A stretch of 64,000 nucleotides of DNA from Nitrospira sp. (GCA_031315995.1 JALDRG010000006.1:1-64000), one strand, 5' to 3'. Counted from the stretch's first letter, positions 27,105-36,358 are shown. Notes: a model not told the origin generated them from the sequence alone. Numbers and translations are program-made.

Positions 27105-28103
27105 ATGCGTGCCTTGGTAACCGGAGCAACGGGGTTCGTGGGCGGACGACTGGCGCGTGAACTCGTGGCTCAGGGCGCCACTGTCAGGGCGCTCGTGAGG
27201 CACACGAGCGACCGACGCGCCATCGCAGATCTTCCGGTCGAATACATGCTCGGGGACCTGTGCGACCCGCAGTCGCTGGCACAGGCGGTCACGAACATCG
27301 ATGTGCTGTTTCACGTCGCCGCCGATTACCGATTTTGGGTGCCGGACCCCGCCTCGATGCAGCAGGCGAACGTGGAGGGGACCGTGGCCCTCATGCGCGC
27401 GGCCTTGGATGCCGGAGTCCCGCGCATCGTGTACACATCGAGTACCGTGACGGTGGACTGCTCAACGTCTCGCCTTGGAACAGAGGACGACTTCGTGTCA
27501 CCCGCGGATTGCCGAAGCACCTATCAACGGACGAAAGTATTGGCGGAGCGGGCCGTGTGGGAGTTCGTGCGGCAGGGCGCTCCGATCACGATTCTCAATC
27601 CCTCGACCCCCGTGGGCGGGGGCGACCATCGGCCCACCCCGACCGGTCAATTGATCGTGGATTTTTTGAACGGGCGACTCCCGGCGTTTCTGAACACGGT
27701 CCTGAATTGGATCGCCGTAGAGGATGTCGCGAAGGGACACTGGCTTGCTGCGACCAAGGGGCGCATTGGTCAACGGTATATCCTCGGGCATGCGAATCGG
27801 CCGCTGCAAGAGGTGTTGGCGCTGTTGTCCGACGTCAGCGGCCGACCGGCGCCACGCGTGAGGATCCCGTATGCGCTCGCCTATGCGGCAGGCCTTGGCG
27901 GTGAAGTCTGGGGTCGATTCAGTGGACGCCGGCCGCAAGCCGCGCTTGAAGGCATCCGCATGGCGGCAACACCCATGCAATTCGACGCAACCAAGGCGGT
28001 GCAGGAACTCGGGTTGCCGCAGACACCCATACGAACCGCAGTTACCGAAGCAGTCGAGTGGTATCGGGCGCATGGCTATGTCTCCGGAAGAGGAGTCCAA
28101 TGA
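27105..28103 (+). CDS. hpnA: Hopanoid-associated NAD-dependent epimerase/dehydratase
   Basis: A 332-residue extended short-chain dehydrogenase. The Rossmann nucleotide motif is VTGATGFVGGRL, and the active site carries the SST block (YTSSTVTV) and YQRTK (YxxxK). FHVAADYRFW and NPSTPVGGGDHRPTPTGQLI match the HpnA family linked to hopanoid side-chain modification; the exact reaction of HpnA remains unsettled. The ATG at 27105 is preferred over the TTG one codon earlier. Its stop overlaps the ATG of hpnG (ATGA), a two-gene translationally coupled unit that supports the name. Confidence 0.88.
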   Translation: MRALVTGATGFVGGRLARELVAQGATVRALVRHTSDRRAIADLPVEYMLGDLCDPQSLAQAVTNIDVLFHVAADYRFWVPDPASMQQANVEGTVALMRAALDAGVPRIVYTSSTVTVDCSTSRLGTEDDFVSPADCRSTYQRTKVLAERAVWEFVRQGAPITILNPSTPVGGGDHRPTPTGQLIVDFLNGRLPAFLNTVLNWIAVEDVAKGHWLAATKGRIGQRYILGHANRPLQEVLALLSDVSGRPAPRVRIPYALAYAAGLGGEVWGRFSGRRPQAALEGIRMAATPMQFDATKAVQELGLPQTPIRTAVTEAVEWYRAHGYVSGRGVQ

Positions 28104-28822
28104 AAATAGGATTGGTGGCGGAAGTGAAATGGGAAGTGAGGGAGGTATGCCGCCAGTTGAAGTTGACACGGCTGTCCGCCGCGCACCTCTGGGGGGCGAC
28201 CTTGCAGCAGCACGAAATACGGCTGTGCCTTTCCGGCATGGTTCCCGCCATCGCGAAAGAGCGGGTGGATCGCTTTCTCGACGAGATGAGGCCGGAGTTG
28301 ATGATCAGCAGCGGACTGGCGGGAGCCCTCCAACCGCAGTTGTCCATCGGCGACGTGGTCGTGCAGTCACATGACCCCTCGTTGGCCGCCGCGGCCGCCG
28401 ACGCACTGAACACAACGTCGATTCCATTTCAGGTCGGATCTTTGGTGACCGTGTCGCAACCGGTGCTCACTTCCGCTGCGCGCCGACAACTGGCTGCGAC
28501 GACGAACGCCATCGGGGTCGATATGGAGAGCCAAACGATCGCCGCTCTGTGCAAAGAACGCGGCATTGCCTGTCTCGCGCTCAAAGCGGTGTCCGACGGC
28601 ATCGACGACGATCTTTCTCCAGTGTTGGGCGGGTTTGACATCATACACATTCCCCGGATCGCCCTGCGCGTGCTGACTCGTCCATCGACCTGGCCTCTTG
28701 CGGCTCGCCTTGCCAAACACAGCCACTTGGCTGCCGATCGCCTCGGCCATGCGGTTTGGACCGTCCTGACCCGGTTCGCTTCCTCCGCCGGCAGCCAGTC
28801 GACCTCACGGATGGCCGACTAG
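28100..28822 (+). CDS. hpnG: Hopanoid phosphorylase (adenosylhopane to ribosylhopane)
   Basis: A 240-residue member of the MTA/SAH nucleosidase-like phosphorylase superfamily. In hopanoid synthesis HpnG removes adenine from adenosylhopane. The purine-nucleoside phosphorylase pattern is visible: LSGMVPAIAKE, ISSGLAGALQPQLSIGDVVV, a VDMES motif (VDMESQTIAAL) for ribose binding, and the acidic KAVSDGIDDD loop for the base. The start overlaps the hpnA stop by four bases. hpnH, squalene-hopene cyclase and other pathway genes are not in the window. Confidence 0.87.
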   Translation: MKIGLVAEVKWEVREVCRQLKLTRLSAAHLWGATLQQHEIRLCLSGMVPAIAKERVDRFLDEMRPELMISSGLAGALQPQLSIGDVVVQSHDPSLAAAAADALNTTSIPFQVGSLVTVSQPVLTSAARRQLAATTNAIGVDMESQTIAALCKERGIACLALKAVSDGIDDDLSPVLGGFDIIHIPRIALRVLTRPSTWPLAARLAKHSHLAADRLGHAVWTVLTRFASSAGSQSTSRMAD

Positions 28823-29054
28823 CGGGAGGGCACCATCGTTGATTGCCATGCGGGACAGGCCCGCCTTGTCTTTGAATTCCCACTCCCTGATGGGTCCAAG
28901 TCACCAAGAGAAGCGTTGACCCAGCACAAAATTCGGCGAGTGCCAATGTCGGCCTCCCTTCGCGCTGGACCAGCGTGCGAAGCGTATGGTAATGAAGTAA
29001 GAGGCCATTTCGCATCCGCCAAAAAAACAGCACCGTCGACCAGTTGATATTCCA

Positions 29055-29417
29055 ATGCCCGATCTCTCCTCCACCCAAGACCGACACTCCCACACCGGCA
29101 CCCTCCTCGGGGCCGTGTGGATGGTCGTCATCAGCCTGGCGCTCTTTTTTCTCCCCGGGCTCAACGGGCTCATTGCCGGCTTGGTGGGAGGCTATATGAT
29201 CGGGTCGGTCGGCCGGGCCTTCACCGCGGCGCTGCTTCCGGCACTCATCGTGGCAGCCGGTCTCTGGGCGCTGCTGATCCTGGTGGGGTTGCCCGTGATC
29301 GGATTCCTTGCCGGAACCGCCGTTACGATCCTGATCGCCTCATCTGAAGTCGCATTATTCGTGGGGGCCTTTCTGGGCGCCGTGGCGCATCAGTTCCTTG
29401 ATCATCCACGCGAGTAA
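29055..29417 (+). CDS. Small integral membrane protein
   Basis: A 120-residue protein with about four hydrophobic helices (VWMVVISLALFFLPG, LIAGLVGGYMIGSVG, LLPALIVAAGLWALLILVGL, FLAGTAVTILIAS). Gly-rich motifs (GLVGGYMIG) allow tight helix packing. No known family was recognised with confidence. There is no strong ribosome site, so the start is approximate. Its 3' end overlaps the convergent lipoprotein gene by 16 bp. It is on the same strand as hpnG after 232 bp. Confidence 0.75.
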   Translation: MPDLSSTQDRHSHTGTLLGAVWMVVISLALFFLPGLNGLIAGLVGGYMIGSVGRAFTAALLPALIVAAGLWALLILVGLPVIGFLAGTAVTILIASSEVALFVGAFLGAVAHQFLDHPRE

Positions 29418-30535
29418 CACGACCGATCTTCGACCCTTGGCCCGCGATCCCAGAAGCATGACTCCGGCTCGACTATCCTAGCGGCTCTTGTTGTGACACC
29501 AAGCACGACGGAGGTCCGTTGATCGCTTCTCTGCGTCGCCTTGGCCGCCGCCGACTGAATTAACACCTCTCGCAGCAGTTGTTCCAAATCTTGGTTCATC
29601 AGGAGAATCACGGCCCGCAAGGAGTCGAGCATGCGTGTCCGTCGTTGCAGGTCCTCAGTCGTATAGTCGCCGCCTGCTCCGAACAGGAACTCGATCCGAG
29701 CAGCTTCCGCGTCGGAGGCCTCGGCACCGAGTCGGCCCTCTTGCCTCCATGCGGCGATGATTTCGTCCTGATAGGTTCGGTCGGTGGCTTCCTCCCGCAT
29801 CGGCCGCCTCAGAAACCGCCAGACTGACGGCGGCAAATAGACCGGCGTCTCGGAGTTCTCCCACACCTCGCGAAGGATATTATCGGGATGTTCGAAACGT
29901 TCCTCGCTCTCTTGATAGAGGGCGGTGATACCAAGGACTCCCGCCAGAGTCCCGCCGACGACAGACAAAATGCCTTCGGCAGCCCCGCTGGTCTCCGCGA
30001 TCGAGAGTCCTCCCGTTGCGACTGCCGCCGCGGCTCCGATCACAATGGCCCACAGCGTCTGTTGTTTGACCCGGGCGGTGTCAGCGGTCCTGAGACGATC
30101 GACCACCTGGAAGGTCCGCTCGATTTCGCAGCTCGTCTTGGCCACGGCGCTGGACACCTCCAACATGGCCAGCATGACACGGCTGAGGATTTCCTGACGC
30201 ACTTCGTGAAGACGGGCCGCGTCGGTGGGAGACGTGATGGAGCGCTCCTCCAGAATTTCGAGTGTGCTGAGCAGCGAACGGATCTCGATGACCTCCGCCG
30301 TCTGGATGGTCCTCCATGAAAAGGAGGTCGGTGTCCGTGCGGCGGCTTCCGCAGCCAAGGGGTCTTTCTGTCGTTGCTCGAACAGCGCGAGCGGAATCTT
30401 TCGAAGCTTCACTTGCTCGGCGGGAGCGTTACAGCGCCGTTCGTGGCTCTTCGTGGTCCGTTCTCCCGTCAGGCCGGTTGTCGCCGCACAACCTGAGCAG
30501 AGGAACAGACTGATCAGGACGGACAAAACTCTCAT
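29402..30535 (-). CDS. Lipoprotein with a central membrane hairpin
   Basis: A 377-residue protein with a lipoprotein signal (SVLISLFLCSGCAATTG, Cys about residue 16). The N-terminal third is helical and charged; two hydrophobic segments at about 160-205 (LWAIVIGAAAAVATGGLSI, ILSVVGGTLAGVLGITALY) form a Gly/Ala-rich hairpin. The C-terminal part is again charged, with helices such as RRTRMLDSLRAVILLMNQDL. No catalytic motif or family was recognised. GGAGG precedes the ATG. The hairpin suggests contact with, or insertion into, a membrane in addition to the lipid anchor. Confidence 0.8.
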   Translation of the reverse strand: MRVLSVLISLFLCSGCAATTGLTGERTTKSHERRCNAPAEQVKLRKIPLALFEQRQKDPLAAEAAARTPTSFSWRTIQTAEVIEIRSLLSTLEILEERSITSPTDAARLHEVRQEILSRVMLAMLEVSSAVAKTSCEIERTFQVVDRLRTADTARVKQQTLWAIVIGAAAAVATGGLSIAETSGAAEGILSVVGGTLAGVLGITALYQESEERFEHPDNILREVWENSETPVYLPPSVWRFLRRPMREEATDRTYQDEIIAAWRQEGRLGAEASDAEAARIEFLFGAGGDYTTEDLQRRTRMLDSLRAVILLMNQDLEQLLREVLIQSAAAKATQRSDQRTSVVLGVTTRAARIVEPESCFWDRGPRVEDRSCYSRG

Positions 30536-30599
30536 GGGCCTCCGTGCCTGTGAGGTGAATGTTATCTGGTGAACTACTCCAGCCCGTGCTGCCGGTCGA

Positions 30600-31610
30600 T
30601 CAGGGTTTCATGGCGCTTTCCACCGCCGTGCCTCGGTTGTCCTCGATACGGATCGGCGGCAGACCCACGATCTCATAGGTCCCCGAAGCCAACCCGATGC
30701 CCGCCTCGTCAAGCATCCGTAGGATATGGCGGCTCATGGCATCTTTCAACCCACGGATACCGTGGTCCTTGACGATGAAGCGCACGGTTAGTTCGAGCCA
30801 ATTGTCGGTGAGCCGGTAGTAGACCTTCGGTTTCATCTCGGCCGGTTTGAGCAGGTACCGCCGCTGCATCTCCAGCAGGGCGTCGTGACTCAATTCGCTG
30901 ATCGAAATGGTGTGTTGTTCGGCGGCCTCCAGCAGGATCCGTTCCGCCTGGTCGCGGTCGGCAGAATAGGCGATCGGGAGGACCAACTCTTCCCAGAGAT
31001 ACGGAAAGTCGCGTGTATAGTTGTAGACCGGTTCGTCGAAGATTCTGGCATTGGTGACGGTCACGACGCGGCCGGTGTATTCGCGGCTATGCACCCAGAC
31101 GGCTGGATCGGCTCCCTGCACGGGGCGCGGCTGGCCCATCTCCATGATCGTCGTCCGGGTGAAGTCCAGGGCGATCACGTCGCCGCGCACGCCGCCCATG
31201 ACGATCCGGTCTCCGACGTTGAAGATCTTTCCCCGCAGGATGATGGCATAGCCGGCCACCGCGGTAACGACTTTCTGAAGGGCGAAGGCCAGGCCGGCGG
31301 TCACCAGGCCGAGGGCGGTGGTCAGGCGCGTGGGGTCGTCGAACCAGATGGAGATCAGACCCAGGACCAGAAACACCGCTGTGCCAAGATTGATCGCCTG
31401 ACGAGCCCAGAACTCCGTACGCTCACGACCCCGTCCCCGTAGGATTCGCGCCGCGCCCTTGCGGATTAAGCCTCCCAGCAGCAGCACGGCTGTAATGAAG
31501 AGCAGCGTGAACAGCAGCTTAGTGCCGTTCTCTGCATTGATACCGACCATGCGGACGCCGAGGAGTTCCACGGCACGCTCCGGCCCCACTAGACCTATGA
31601 AGTCTTCCAT
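30600..31610 (-). CDS. MscS-family mechanosensitive channel
   Basis: A 336-residue small-conductance mechanosensitive channel homologue. The order is an N-terminal helix (LFTLLFITAVLLLGGLI), a second helix (INLGTAVFLVLGLISIWF), and the pore-lining TM3 (GLVTAGLAFALQKVVTAVAG) with Gly/Ala packing. The conserved beta-domain follows with GKIFNVGDRIVMGGVRGDV. The C-terminal cytoplasmic part is alpha/beta. An insertion around EMGQPRPVQGADPAVWV is longer than in E. coli MscS. AGGAGG precedes the ATG. It relieves osmotic or turgor stress; ion preference is not visible. It stands after the minus-strand lipoprotein gene and could share its transcript. Confidence 0.92.
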   Translation of the reverse strand: MEDFIGLVGPERAVELLGVRMVGINAENGTKLLFTLLFITAVLLLGGLIRKGAARILRGRGRERTEFWARQAINLGTAVFLVLGLISIWFDDPTRLTTALGLVTAGLAFALQKVVTAVAGYAIILRGKIFNVGDRIVMGGVRGDVIALDFTRTTIMEMGQPRPVQGADPAVWVHSREYTGRVVTVTNARIFDEPVYNYTRDFPYLWEELVLPIAYSADRDQAERILLEAAEQHTISISELSHDALLEMQRRYLLKPAEMKPKVYYRLTDNWLELTVRFIVKDHGIRGLKDAMSRHILRMLDEAGIGLASGTYEIVGLPPIRIEDNRGTAVESAMKP

Positions 31611-31869
31611 ATGGACCTCCTCTTGCGCTCGTTCCGTGGGCGTGTCGCCGGAGAGCGAACACTCCCACCGAATGCATCCGCGCGTGGTGTGAACTGCGGA
31701 AAGTTTATGTAGAGCCTGTTCGCTTTGGTGAGCCTAGCACGCGAGCGTTGCTGAAACAAAAGGTGGTACGGCGGGTTCTGCTCATCGATGCCGAAAATTC
31801 CTACGAGGCGATTTGCGTCGGCTCGCAACTCCCCATTGATGCAGTTTGGCACCACGGAGCCTGGGGCAA

Positions 31870-32925
31870 TTATGGCCGCGCTTCATACACGATGTTGAAC
31901 GGCGTCTCTGCCGCCCGTCGGAACCGTGTGAATCCCCCTGCTGTGACCGCTGTGCGCATGCGTGTCTCCCCGGCTTGGGCGCCCAGACAGAGGCCTACCT
32001 CCTGGGACCGTGAGCATGGCGTACAGAGCAGTGTGGAGGCTGAGTAATAGATTCGTCCGACGGGATTCAAATTGTCTTTCAACTCGTCATTGGCGAACGG
32101 CTCGACGATCATCCAGTGGCCGTCCCGGGTGAGAGATTGCCGCACATGTGTCGCGGCGCCGGTGGGATCGCCCATGTCGTGCAGACAGTCGAACATCGTC
32201 ACGAAGTCGTAATTATTGCCCGGAAATTGCTTCGCGCTGGCGGTCTCGAAGCGCGCCCGATCGGCGACACCCGCCTTCTGTGCTGCTTCACGCGCCGCCG
32301 CGATCGATCCCTCGTGATAATCGAAGCCGACGAATTCTGATTGCGGGTATGCCTGCGCCATCAGGATCGTCGAGGCGCCGTGACCGCAGCCGACGTCGGC
32401 GACCCGAGCACCCTGTTTCAGTTTGGCAGCGAGATCGTCGAGCGCGGGAATCCATGCGCCGACCAGATTCGCGGCATAGCCGGGGCGGAAGAACTTCTCG
32501 CACCCCTGGAACACGGCCTCGTGGTGCTCGTGCCATCCCATACCTGCGCCACTGCGGAAGGCTTCGACAATACGGGGTACAGCCATTAACGATCCGAGTG
32601 CCAGTTCGAATGCACCGGGAACATAGGCGGGGCTGTCTTTGTCGGCCAGCGTGAACCGTTGTTCCTCAGTCATGCTGAACCGCTGGGTTGCAGCGTCGTA
32701 GCTGACATAGCCGCCCGCCGCCTGTGAGCTGAGCCATTCGCGCACATACCGCTCATCGGTGTGCGTTTTCCCCGCCAACTCGGCTGAGGTCAAAGGACCG
32801 GCCGCCAGCGCCTGGTACAAACCAAGCTTCTCGCCGATCACGACCATCCCGGCATGAAACGTCGCGCCTAAATCACTCACGAACCTGCCGAGAAACTCGT
32901 TCAACTTTTCGGTATTGGGAGCCAT
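31870..32925 (-). CDS. Class I SAM methyltransferase with winged-helix N-terminal domain
   Basis: A 351-residue enzyme. Residues about 1-90 form a winged-helix dimerisation domain (GLYQALAAGPLTSAELAGKT, ERYVREWLSS), followed by the SAM-binding Rossmann domain: motif I VADVGCGHGAST, motif II acidic VGFDYHEGSI, and motif IV FVTMFDCLHDMGDPTG. The layout is that of Rv2258c-like small-molecule methyltransferases. The substrate is unknown. It is divergent from an AraC-type regulator at 33129, with 203 bp between the starts, which suggests that the regulator controls it. Confidence 0.9.
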   Translation of the reverse strand: MAPNTEKLNEFLGRFVSDLGATFHAGMVVIGEKLGLYQALAAGPLTSAELAGKTHTDERYVREWLSSQAAGGYVSYDAATQRFSMTEEQRFTLADKDSPAYVPGAFELALGSLMAVPRIVEAFRSGAGMGWHEHHEAVFQGCEKFFRPGYAANLVGAWIPALDDLAAKLKQGARVADVGCGHGASTILMAQAYPQSEFVGFDYHEGSIAAAREAAQKAGVADRARFETASAKQFPGNNYDFVTMFDCLHDMGDPTGAATHVRQSLTRDGHWMIVEPFANDELKDNLNPVGRIYYSASTLLCTPCSRSQEVGLCLGAQAGETRMRTAVTAGGFTRFRRAAETPFNIVYEARP

Positions 32926-33128
32926 GGTGTCCTCCTTCCGGGAATATGCCTATCAGGGTGGTATGGGGGCCGTCATCGTGTTCTCCTGAGGACGGCCAAG
33001 AGATATGCTTGCTCGGCGTTGAATGGCAGTCTACACTCGGATGAACTCGCACCCTTTGCCGGGAATCCGCGTTTCTTTGCAGATGCCTTTCGTTCCAAGT
33101 GTTCGATTCGATGTGGAGGGGGTAAGGA

Positions 33129-34124
33129 ATGGATGCATTGTCAGAGGCGTTGAACTCCGTGCGCATGACCGGCGCCATCTTTTTCGATGCGGAATTCACC
33201 GCACCTTGGGGCTTGGCGGTGCCTGCCATGAAACAGATTGCCCCTGTGCTGTCTCCCGGAACCGAGCGGCTCGTGGGCTACCATTTGGTGACGGAGGGAA
33301 CGGCGCTGGTCAGCCTCGATGGAGCCACGGACGTTCACCTCGCGGCCGGCGATATCGTGATCATTCCGCACGGCGATGCCCACACGGTGACCAATGGTTC
33401 GCCATCGATGCTGATTGAGAGCGGCGACTTGCTCGGCACCTGCATTGCGGGCGATCTCAGTACCTTGCGGCTGGGTGGCGGGGGGAAAGCGACTCGATTT
33501 GTCTGTGGCTATTTTGGGTGCGAACGTCATGCAGACCGACTGTTTCTCGCTGGGCTTCCGTCGATGATCAAGCTCAACCTCCTGGGTGATGCAGCCGGCG
33601 AATGGTTGGAAGGGTCGATTCGACATCTTGTTGCAGAGGCGGGGTCGGGGCGTCCGGGAGGAAAAATTCTACTCTCAAAAATGGCCGAGGCGTTCTTCAT
33701 CGAGACGTTGCGACGTTACATGGACCAATTGCCGCCGGAGCAGACCGGCTGGCTTGCGGGCGCGCGGGATCCGATCGTCGGTGCGACACTGGCCTTGTTG
33801 CATCGGATGCCATGCCACCCGTGGACCGTCGCCGGACTTGCTGCGGAAATTGGGGCGTCGCGCTCCGTTTTGATGGAGCGGTTCGCGCATTTTCTGAATG
33901 AGCCGCCACTGAGCTATCTGGCGCGCTGGCGCCTGCAGCTTGCGGCGAGAATGCTTCAGACGACCCAACATACGGTCTTGCAGGTCGCATTGGACGTGGG
34001 GTATGAATCCGAAGCCGCATTCAATCGTGCGTTCAAGCGCGAGTTCGCCCTTCCTCCGGCGCGATACCGCAAGCAGCTTGCCGGAACCAATGTCGAGCCC
34101 ACCAGGGAGCGATCGCTGGCCTAA
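33129..34124 (+). CDS. AraC-family regulator with cupin sensor domain
   Basis: A 331-residue regulator. The N-terminal cupin (Cupin_6 type) spans about residues 10-190 and contains VHLAAGDIVIIPHGDAHTV. The C-terminal AraC DNA-binding part at about 220-320 has both helix-turn-helix units (VAGLAAEIGASRSVLMERF and VLQVALDVGYESEAAFNRAF) and the closing LPPARYR. The GGAGGGGGTAAGGA region gives a strong ribosome site. The effector is unknown; in this family the neighbouring enzyme is often the target, here the divergent methyltransferase. Confidence 0.92.
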   Translation: MDALSEALNSVRMTGAIFFDAEFTAPWGLAVPAMKQIAPVLSPGTERLVGYHLVTEGTALVSLDGATDVHLAAGDIVIIPHGDAHTVTNGSPSMLIESGDLLGTCIAGDLSTLRLGGGGKATRFVCGYFGCERHADRLFLAGLPSMIKLNLLGDAAGEWLEGSIRHLVAEAGSGRPGGKILLSKMAEAFFIETLRRYMDQLPPEQTGWLAGARDPIVGATLALLHRMPCHPWTVAGLAAEIGASRSVLMERFAHFLNEPPLSYLARWRLQLAARMLQTTQHTVLQVALDVGYESEAAFNRAFKREFALPPARYRKQLAGTNVEPTRERSLA

Positions 34125-34268
34125 AGACGCGAACGCGAGACCCCATCCCCATGGACGGTTGAGCAAAGAGTGATCCCGCCCTGTGGCTGGTCGACCCGTT
34201 CCCCTCTGCGCATCCCAAGCAAACTCTCGGCACTGGCCATATCAGCGCAGTCACACGAGGAGTCTCGT

Positions 34269-34398
34269 ATGTATACCCCACCTGGTTTCCACGGTGACGC
34301 CCTATTTCTTTGTGGCCGACGCAGAAGGCTTTGTCCGCTTTCTGCTGCATGGCCTTGGCGGCATTGAAACTTGCCGTGCGATCCGGCCTGATGGTCAG
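34269..34398 (+). pseudogene. Truncated, frameshifted VOC/PhnB-like gene
   Basis: GAGGAG and ATG (34269) begin MYTP, then a 2-nt deletion near 34281 shifts the frame. In the next frame the text continues HLVSTVTPYFFVADAEGF and HGLGGIETCRAIRPDGQ, the start of a PhnB-like VOC protein (compare TVTPYLCIKGAARAIDF in the gene at 45765). The rest is lost. The surrounding stretch 34125-34560 has no other supportable gene. Confidence 0.6.
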
Positions 34399-34560
34399 CG
34401 GGAGGGGCAAACAGGTTGCGGCTCAGCGCGCCTCAAGCCTTGCGTGGCAGGATCAGTAGCGATGGGTTTCAGTGGTGCAGTTGCCGAATCGGTTTGATGC
34501 CTTCCTCGCCCCATCAAAAATCATGACGCTTTTCGGTGAGGATCTTGGCCGACACGTTGC

Positions 34561-34929
34561 TCAGGTGGCTTTCCGTCGATGGATCAGCAGGGAATCTCCA
34601 TCCGGGTCGGACACAATGGCCATGTGGCACACGGGTTTCTCTAACGGTTCAAGCCGGAAGGGGCACTTGTGCTCTTTGAGTGCTGCAATTGCCGCATTGA
34701 AATCTTCCACTTCGAGAGCGACCGATCCGCCGCCTGGAGACGGCTTCCAATCCGGCGCGCCGTTTCCGATGCCGAGCGTGTTCGAGCCGAGATCATATTC
34801 GACGAACCCCTTGTCTCCCTCACCGAAAAACCGTGACTCCTTCAGTCCCAGTACGCCCTCATAAAACCGGCGTGCCCGTTGGAGGTCTGTGACCGGATAG
34901 CAGGTAAATGCGATATCGATGACTTTCAT
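34561..34929 (-). CDS. VOC (glyoxalase/bleomycin-resistance fold) protein
   Basis: A 122-residue VOC protein. It starts VIDIAFTCYPVTDLQRARRF-YEGVLGLK and ends with MAIVSDPDGDSLLIHRR, the two beta-alpha-beta-beta-beta modules of the fold. A possible metal ligand set (His/Glu) is incomplete: the first-strand position is F or T, so enzymatic glyoxalase activity is not assured. The ATG at 34929 is chosen for the AAAGGAA site; the longer start has none. It is the only VOC gene of the island on the minus strand. No copy of the island promoter motif precedes it. Confidence 0.88.
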   Translation of the reverse strand: MKVIDIAFTCYPVTDLQRARRFYEGVLGLKESRFFGEGDKGFVEYDLGSNTLGIGNGAPDWKPSPGGGSVALEVEDFNAAIAALKEHKCPFRLEPLEKPVCHMAIVSDPDGDSLLIHRRKAT

Positions 34930-35072
34930 GCGGTTCCTTTCTTCCACCGACCTGTGACTCGTTTCAGCGGCGAGGCTTGCAAGGATCTGTATCCGCCCTA
35001 CGGGCAGGTGCGTTGAGGATGCTCCCTCTCTAACATGTTGATATCACAAGCATTCGTTGGCCTGCTTGGCCC

Positions 35073-35100
35073 TGTCGATTTTCTTGAGCCGCAACGACTA
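35073..35100 (+). promoter_or_regulatory. ECF-type promoter P1
   Basis: TGTCGA (35073-35078), 16 nt, CGACTA (35095-35100). It lies 36 nt before the ATG of the VOC gene at 35137 and heads the VOC-YCII-YCII run. The same pair of hexamers recurs at 39127 and 46412, and matches the motif recalled for ECF42 sigma factors. Confidence 0.75.
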
Positions 35101-35136
35101 TCTTGTGCGACAGGATACAACCACAAGGAGGAGACC

Positions 35137-35550
35137 ATGGCAGCAAGGACCAAGAAGCGGACGGTTAAGAAGCCACAGGCGGCGGCCAGTATTGTCTGGT
35201 TTGAGGTGCCTGCCGACGATCTCGACCGGGCGAAGAAGTTTTATGGGTCGTTGTTCGGCTGGAAGTTTGCGAAAATTCCCGTCGCCATCGACGACTACTG
35301 GCACATCGATACCGGCGGGAAGGACGCGACGCCCGACGGCGGACTGATGCCGCGTATGTATCCGGAACAATCCATCACCAACTATGTCGGTGTGCCGACG
35401 GTGACCGTGGCGATGAAAAAGGTCGAGAAACTCGGCGGGACGATTTGCAAGCCCAAGACGGCGGTGCCGGGTATGGGCTACTTCGCCATCTGCCAGGATA
35501 CGGAGGGGAATGCCTTTGCCCTATGGGAGATGAACGAACGCGCCAAGTGA
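35137..35550 (+). CDS. VOC-family protein behind promoter P1
   Basis: A 137-residue VOC protein with a basic N-terminal tail (ARTKKRTVKKPQ) before the fold. SIVWFEVPADDLDRAKKFY and FGWKFAK are the first module; GMGYFAICQDTEGNAFALWE is the second. The ATG at 35137 has AAGGAGGAG upstream; earlier in-frame codons overlap the promoter and are rejected. It is the first gene of a run with two YCII genes (34 bp to the next). The basic tail is unusual and might bind nucleic acid; this is speculation. Substrate unknown. Confidence 0.92.
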   Translation: MAARTKKRTVKKPQAAASIVWFEVPADDLDRAKKFYGSLFGWKFAKIPVAIDDYWHIDTGGKDATPDGGLMPRMYPEQSITNYVGVPTVTVAMKKVEKLGGTICKPKTAVPGMGYFAICQDTEGNAFALWEMNERAK

Positions 35551-35584
35551 GACTGCTGCAGAAGGGATAGAGAAGGGGGTTGTC

Positions 35585-35941
35585 ATGAAATATCTCTGCC
35601 TGGTGTATGTCGAAGAAAAGACGTTGAATGCCCTGTCCCGGGATGAGCGGGTCGCACTGTCGGATCAATCCATCGGCTACTGCGATGAATTGCAGAAAAA
35701 CGGCCAACTGATTGGGGCCTCGCCCCTTCATCCGGTAGAGACCGCGACGACGGTGCGGGTGCGAGCTGGGAAGGTCTCGACCATCGATGGGCCCTTCGCG
35801 GAAACGAAAGAGCAGTTGGGCGGATACCTGTTGATCGATGTCAGAGACCTCAACGACGCCGTCCGGATTGCGTCGAAGTTTCCCGCCGCTCAGTACGGCA
35901 GTATCGAAGTGCGGCCGATCAAAGAGAGCGGTTGTGCCTGA
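35585..35941 (+). CDS. YCII (DGPF) domain protein
   Basis: A 118-residue single-domain protein, ferredoxin-like fold. It has the opening MKYLCLVYVEE and the signature IDGPFAETKEQLGGYLLID that names the DGPF family. YCII proteins include dechlorinating and epimerase-like enzymes with a His-Asp pair, but most of the DGPF type have no assigned reaction. An AAGGGG site precedes the ATG. It sits between the VOC gene and a second YCII gene in the P1 run. DGPF genes are the characteristic neighbours and targets of ECF42 sigma factors. Confidence 0.93.
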   Translation: MKYLCLVYVEEKTLNALSRDERVALSDQSIGYCDELQKNGQLIGASPLHPVETATTVRVRAGKVSTIDGPFAETKEQLGGYLLIDVRDLNDAVRIASKFPAAQYGSIEVRPIKESGCA

Positions 35942-35992
35942 ATGTTCGATCGACAGAGGCCACGGATCGACGAGGCTTCATGGAGGCGCTGC

Positions 35993-36355
35993 ATGAAATT
36001 TATCTTGCTGGTGCATCACGACGAAACGGCATTCGAGCAGATGAACGAGGAGACGAAGAGCGAGTTACTGGCGGAGTCCATCGGGCTGTGCCATCAACTG
36101 GATGCGCAGGGGGCATATCTGCATGCTTCTCCGGTTCATCCTGCTGCAACGGCGACCCTTGTGCGGGTACGTGACGGACGGCCGCTGGTGACCGATGGAC
36201 CGTTCATCGAAACGCGTGAGCAGATGGCCGGCTATTTCCTGATCGATGCAAAGGATCGCGAAGAAGCCGTGGCGATCGCCGGACGGGTTCCCGGCGCGCG
36301 TATCGGGACGGTTGAGGTGCGGCCGGTAAGAGAAGTAACGGGATTGCCGGAATGA
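35993..36355 (+). CDS. YCII (DGPF) domain protein, second copy
   Basis: A 120-residue paralogue of the preceding gene. MKFILLVHHDETAFEQM opens it and VTDGPFIETREQMAGYFLID carries the DGPF signature; HASPVHPAATATLVRVR aligns with the same region of the first copy. The ATG at 35993 follows TGGAGGC at proper spacing and is preferred to the longer frame that starts right after the previous stop. Tandem DGPF genes could form a heteromer, since the fold usually dimerises. Confidence 0.93.
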   Translation: MKFILLVHHDETAFEQMNEETKSELLAESIGLCHQLDAQGAYLHASPVHPAATATLVRVRDGRPLVTDGPFIETREQMAGYFLIDAKDREEAVAIAGRVPGARIGTVEVRPVREVTGLPE

Positions 36356-36358
36356 TGC

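Noticed and set aside
31748-32047. 99-residue plus-strand frame between channel and methyltransferase genes
   Set aside because: Second half is antisense to the methyltransferase; no ribosome site or motif.
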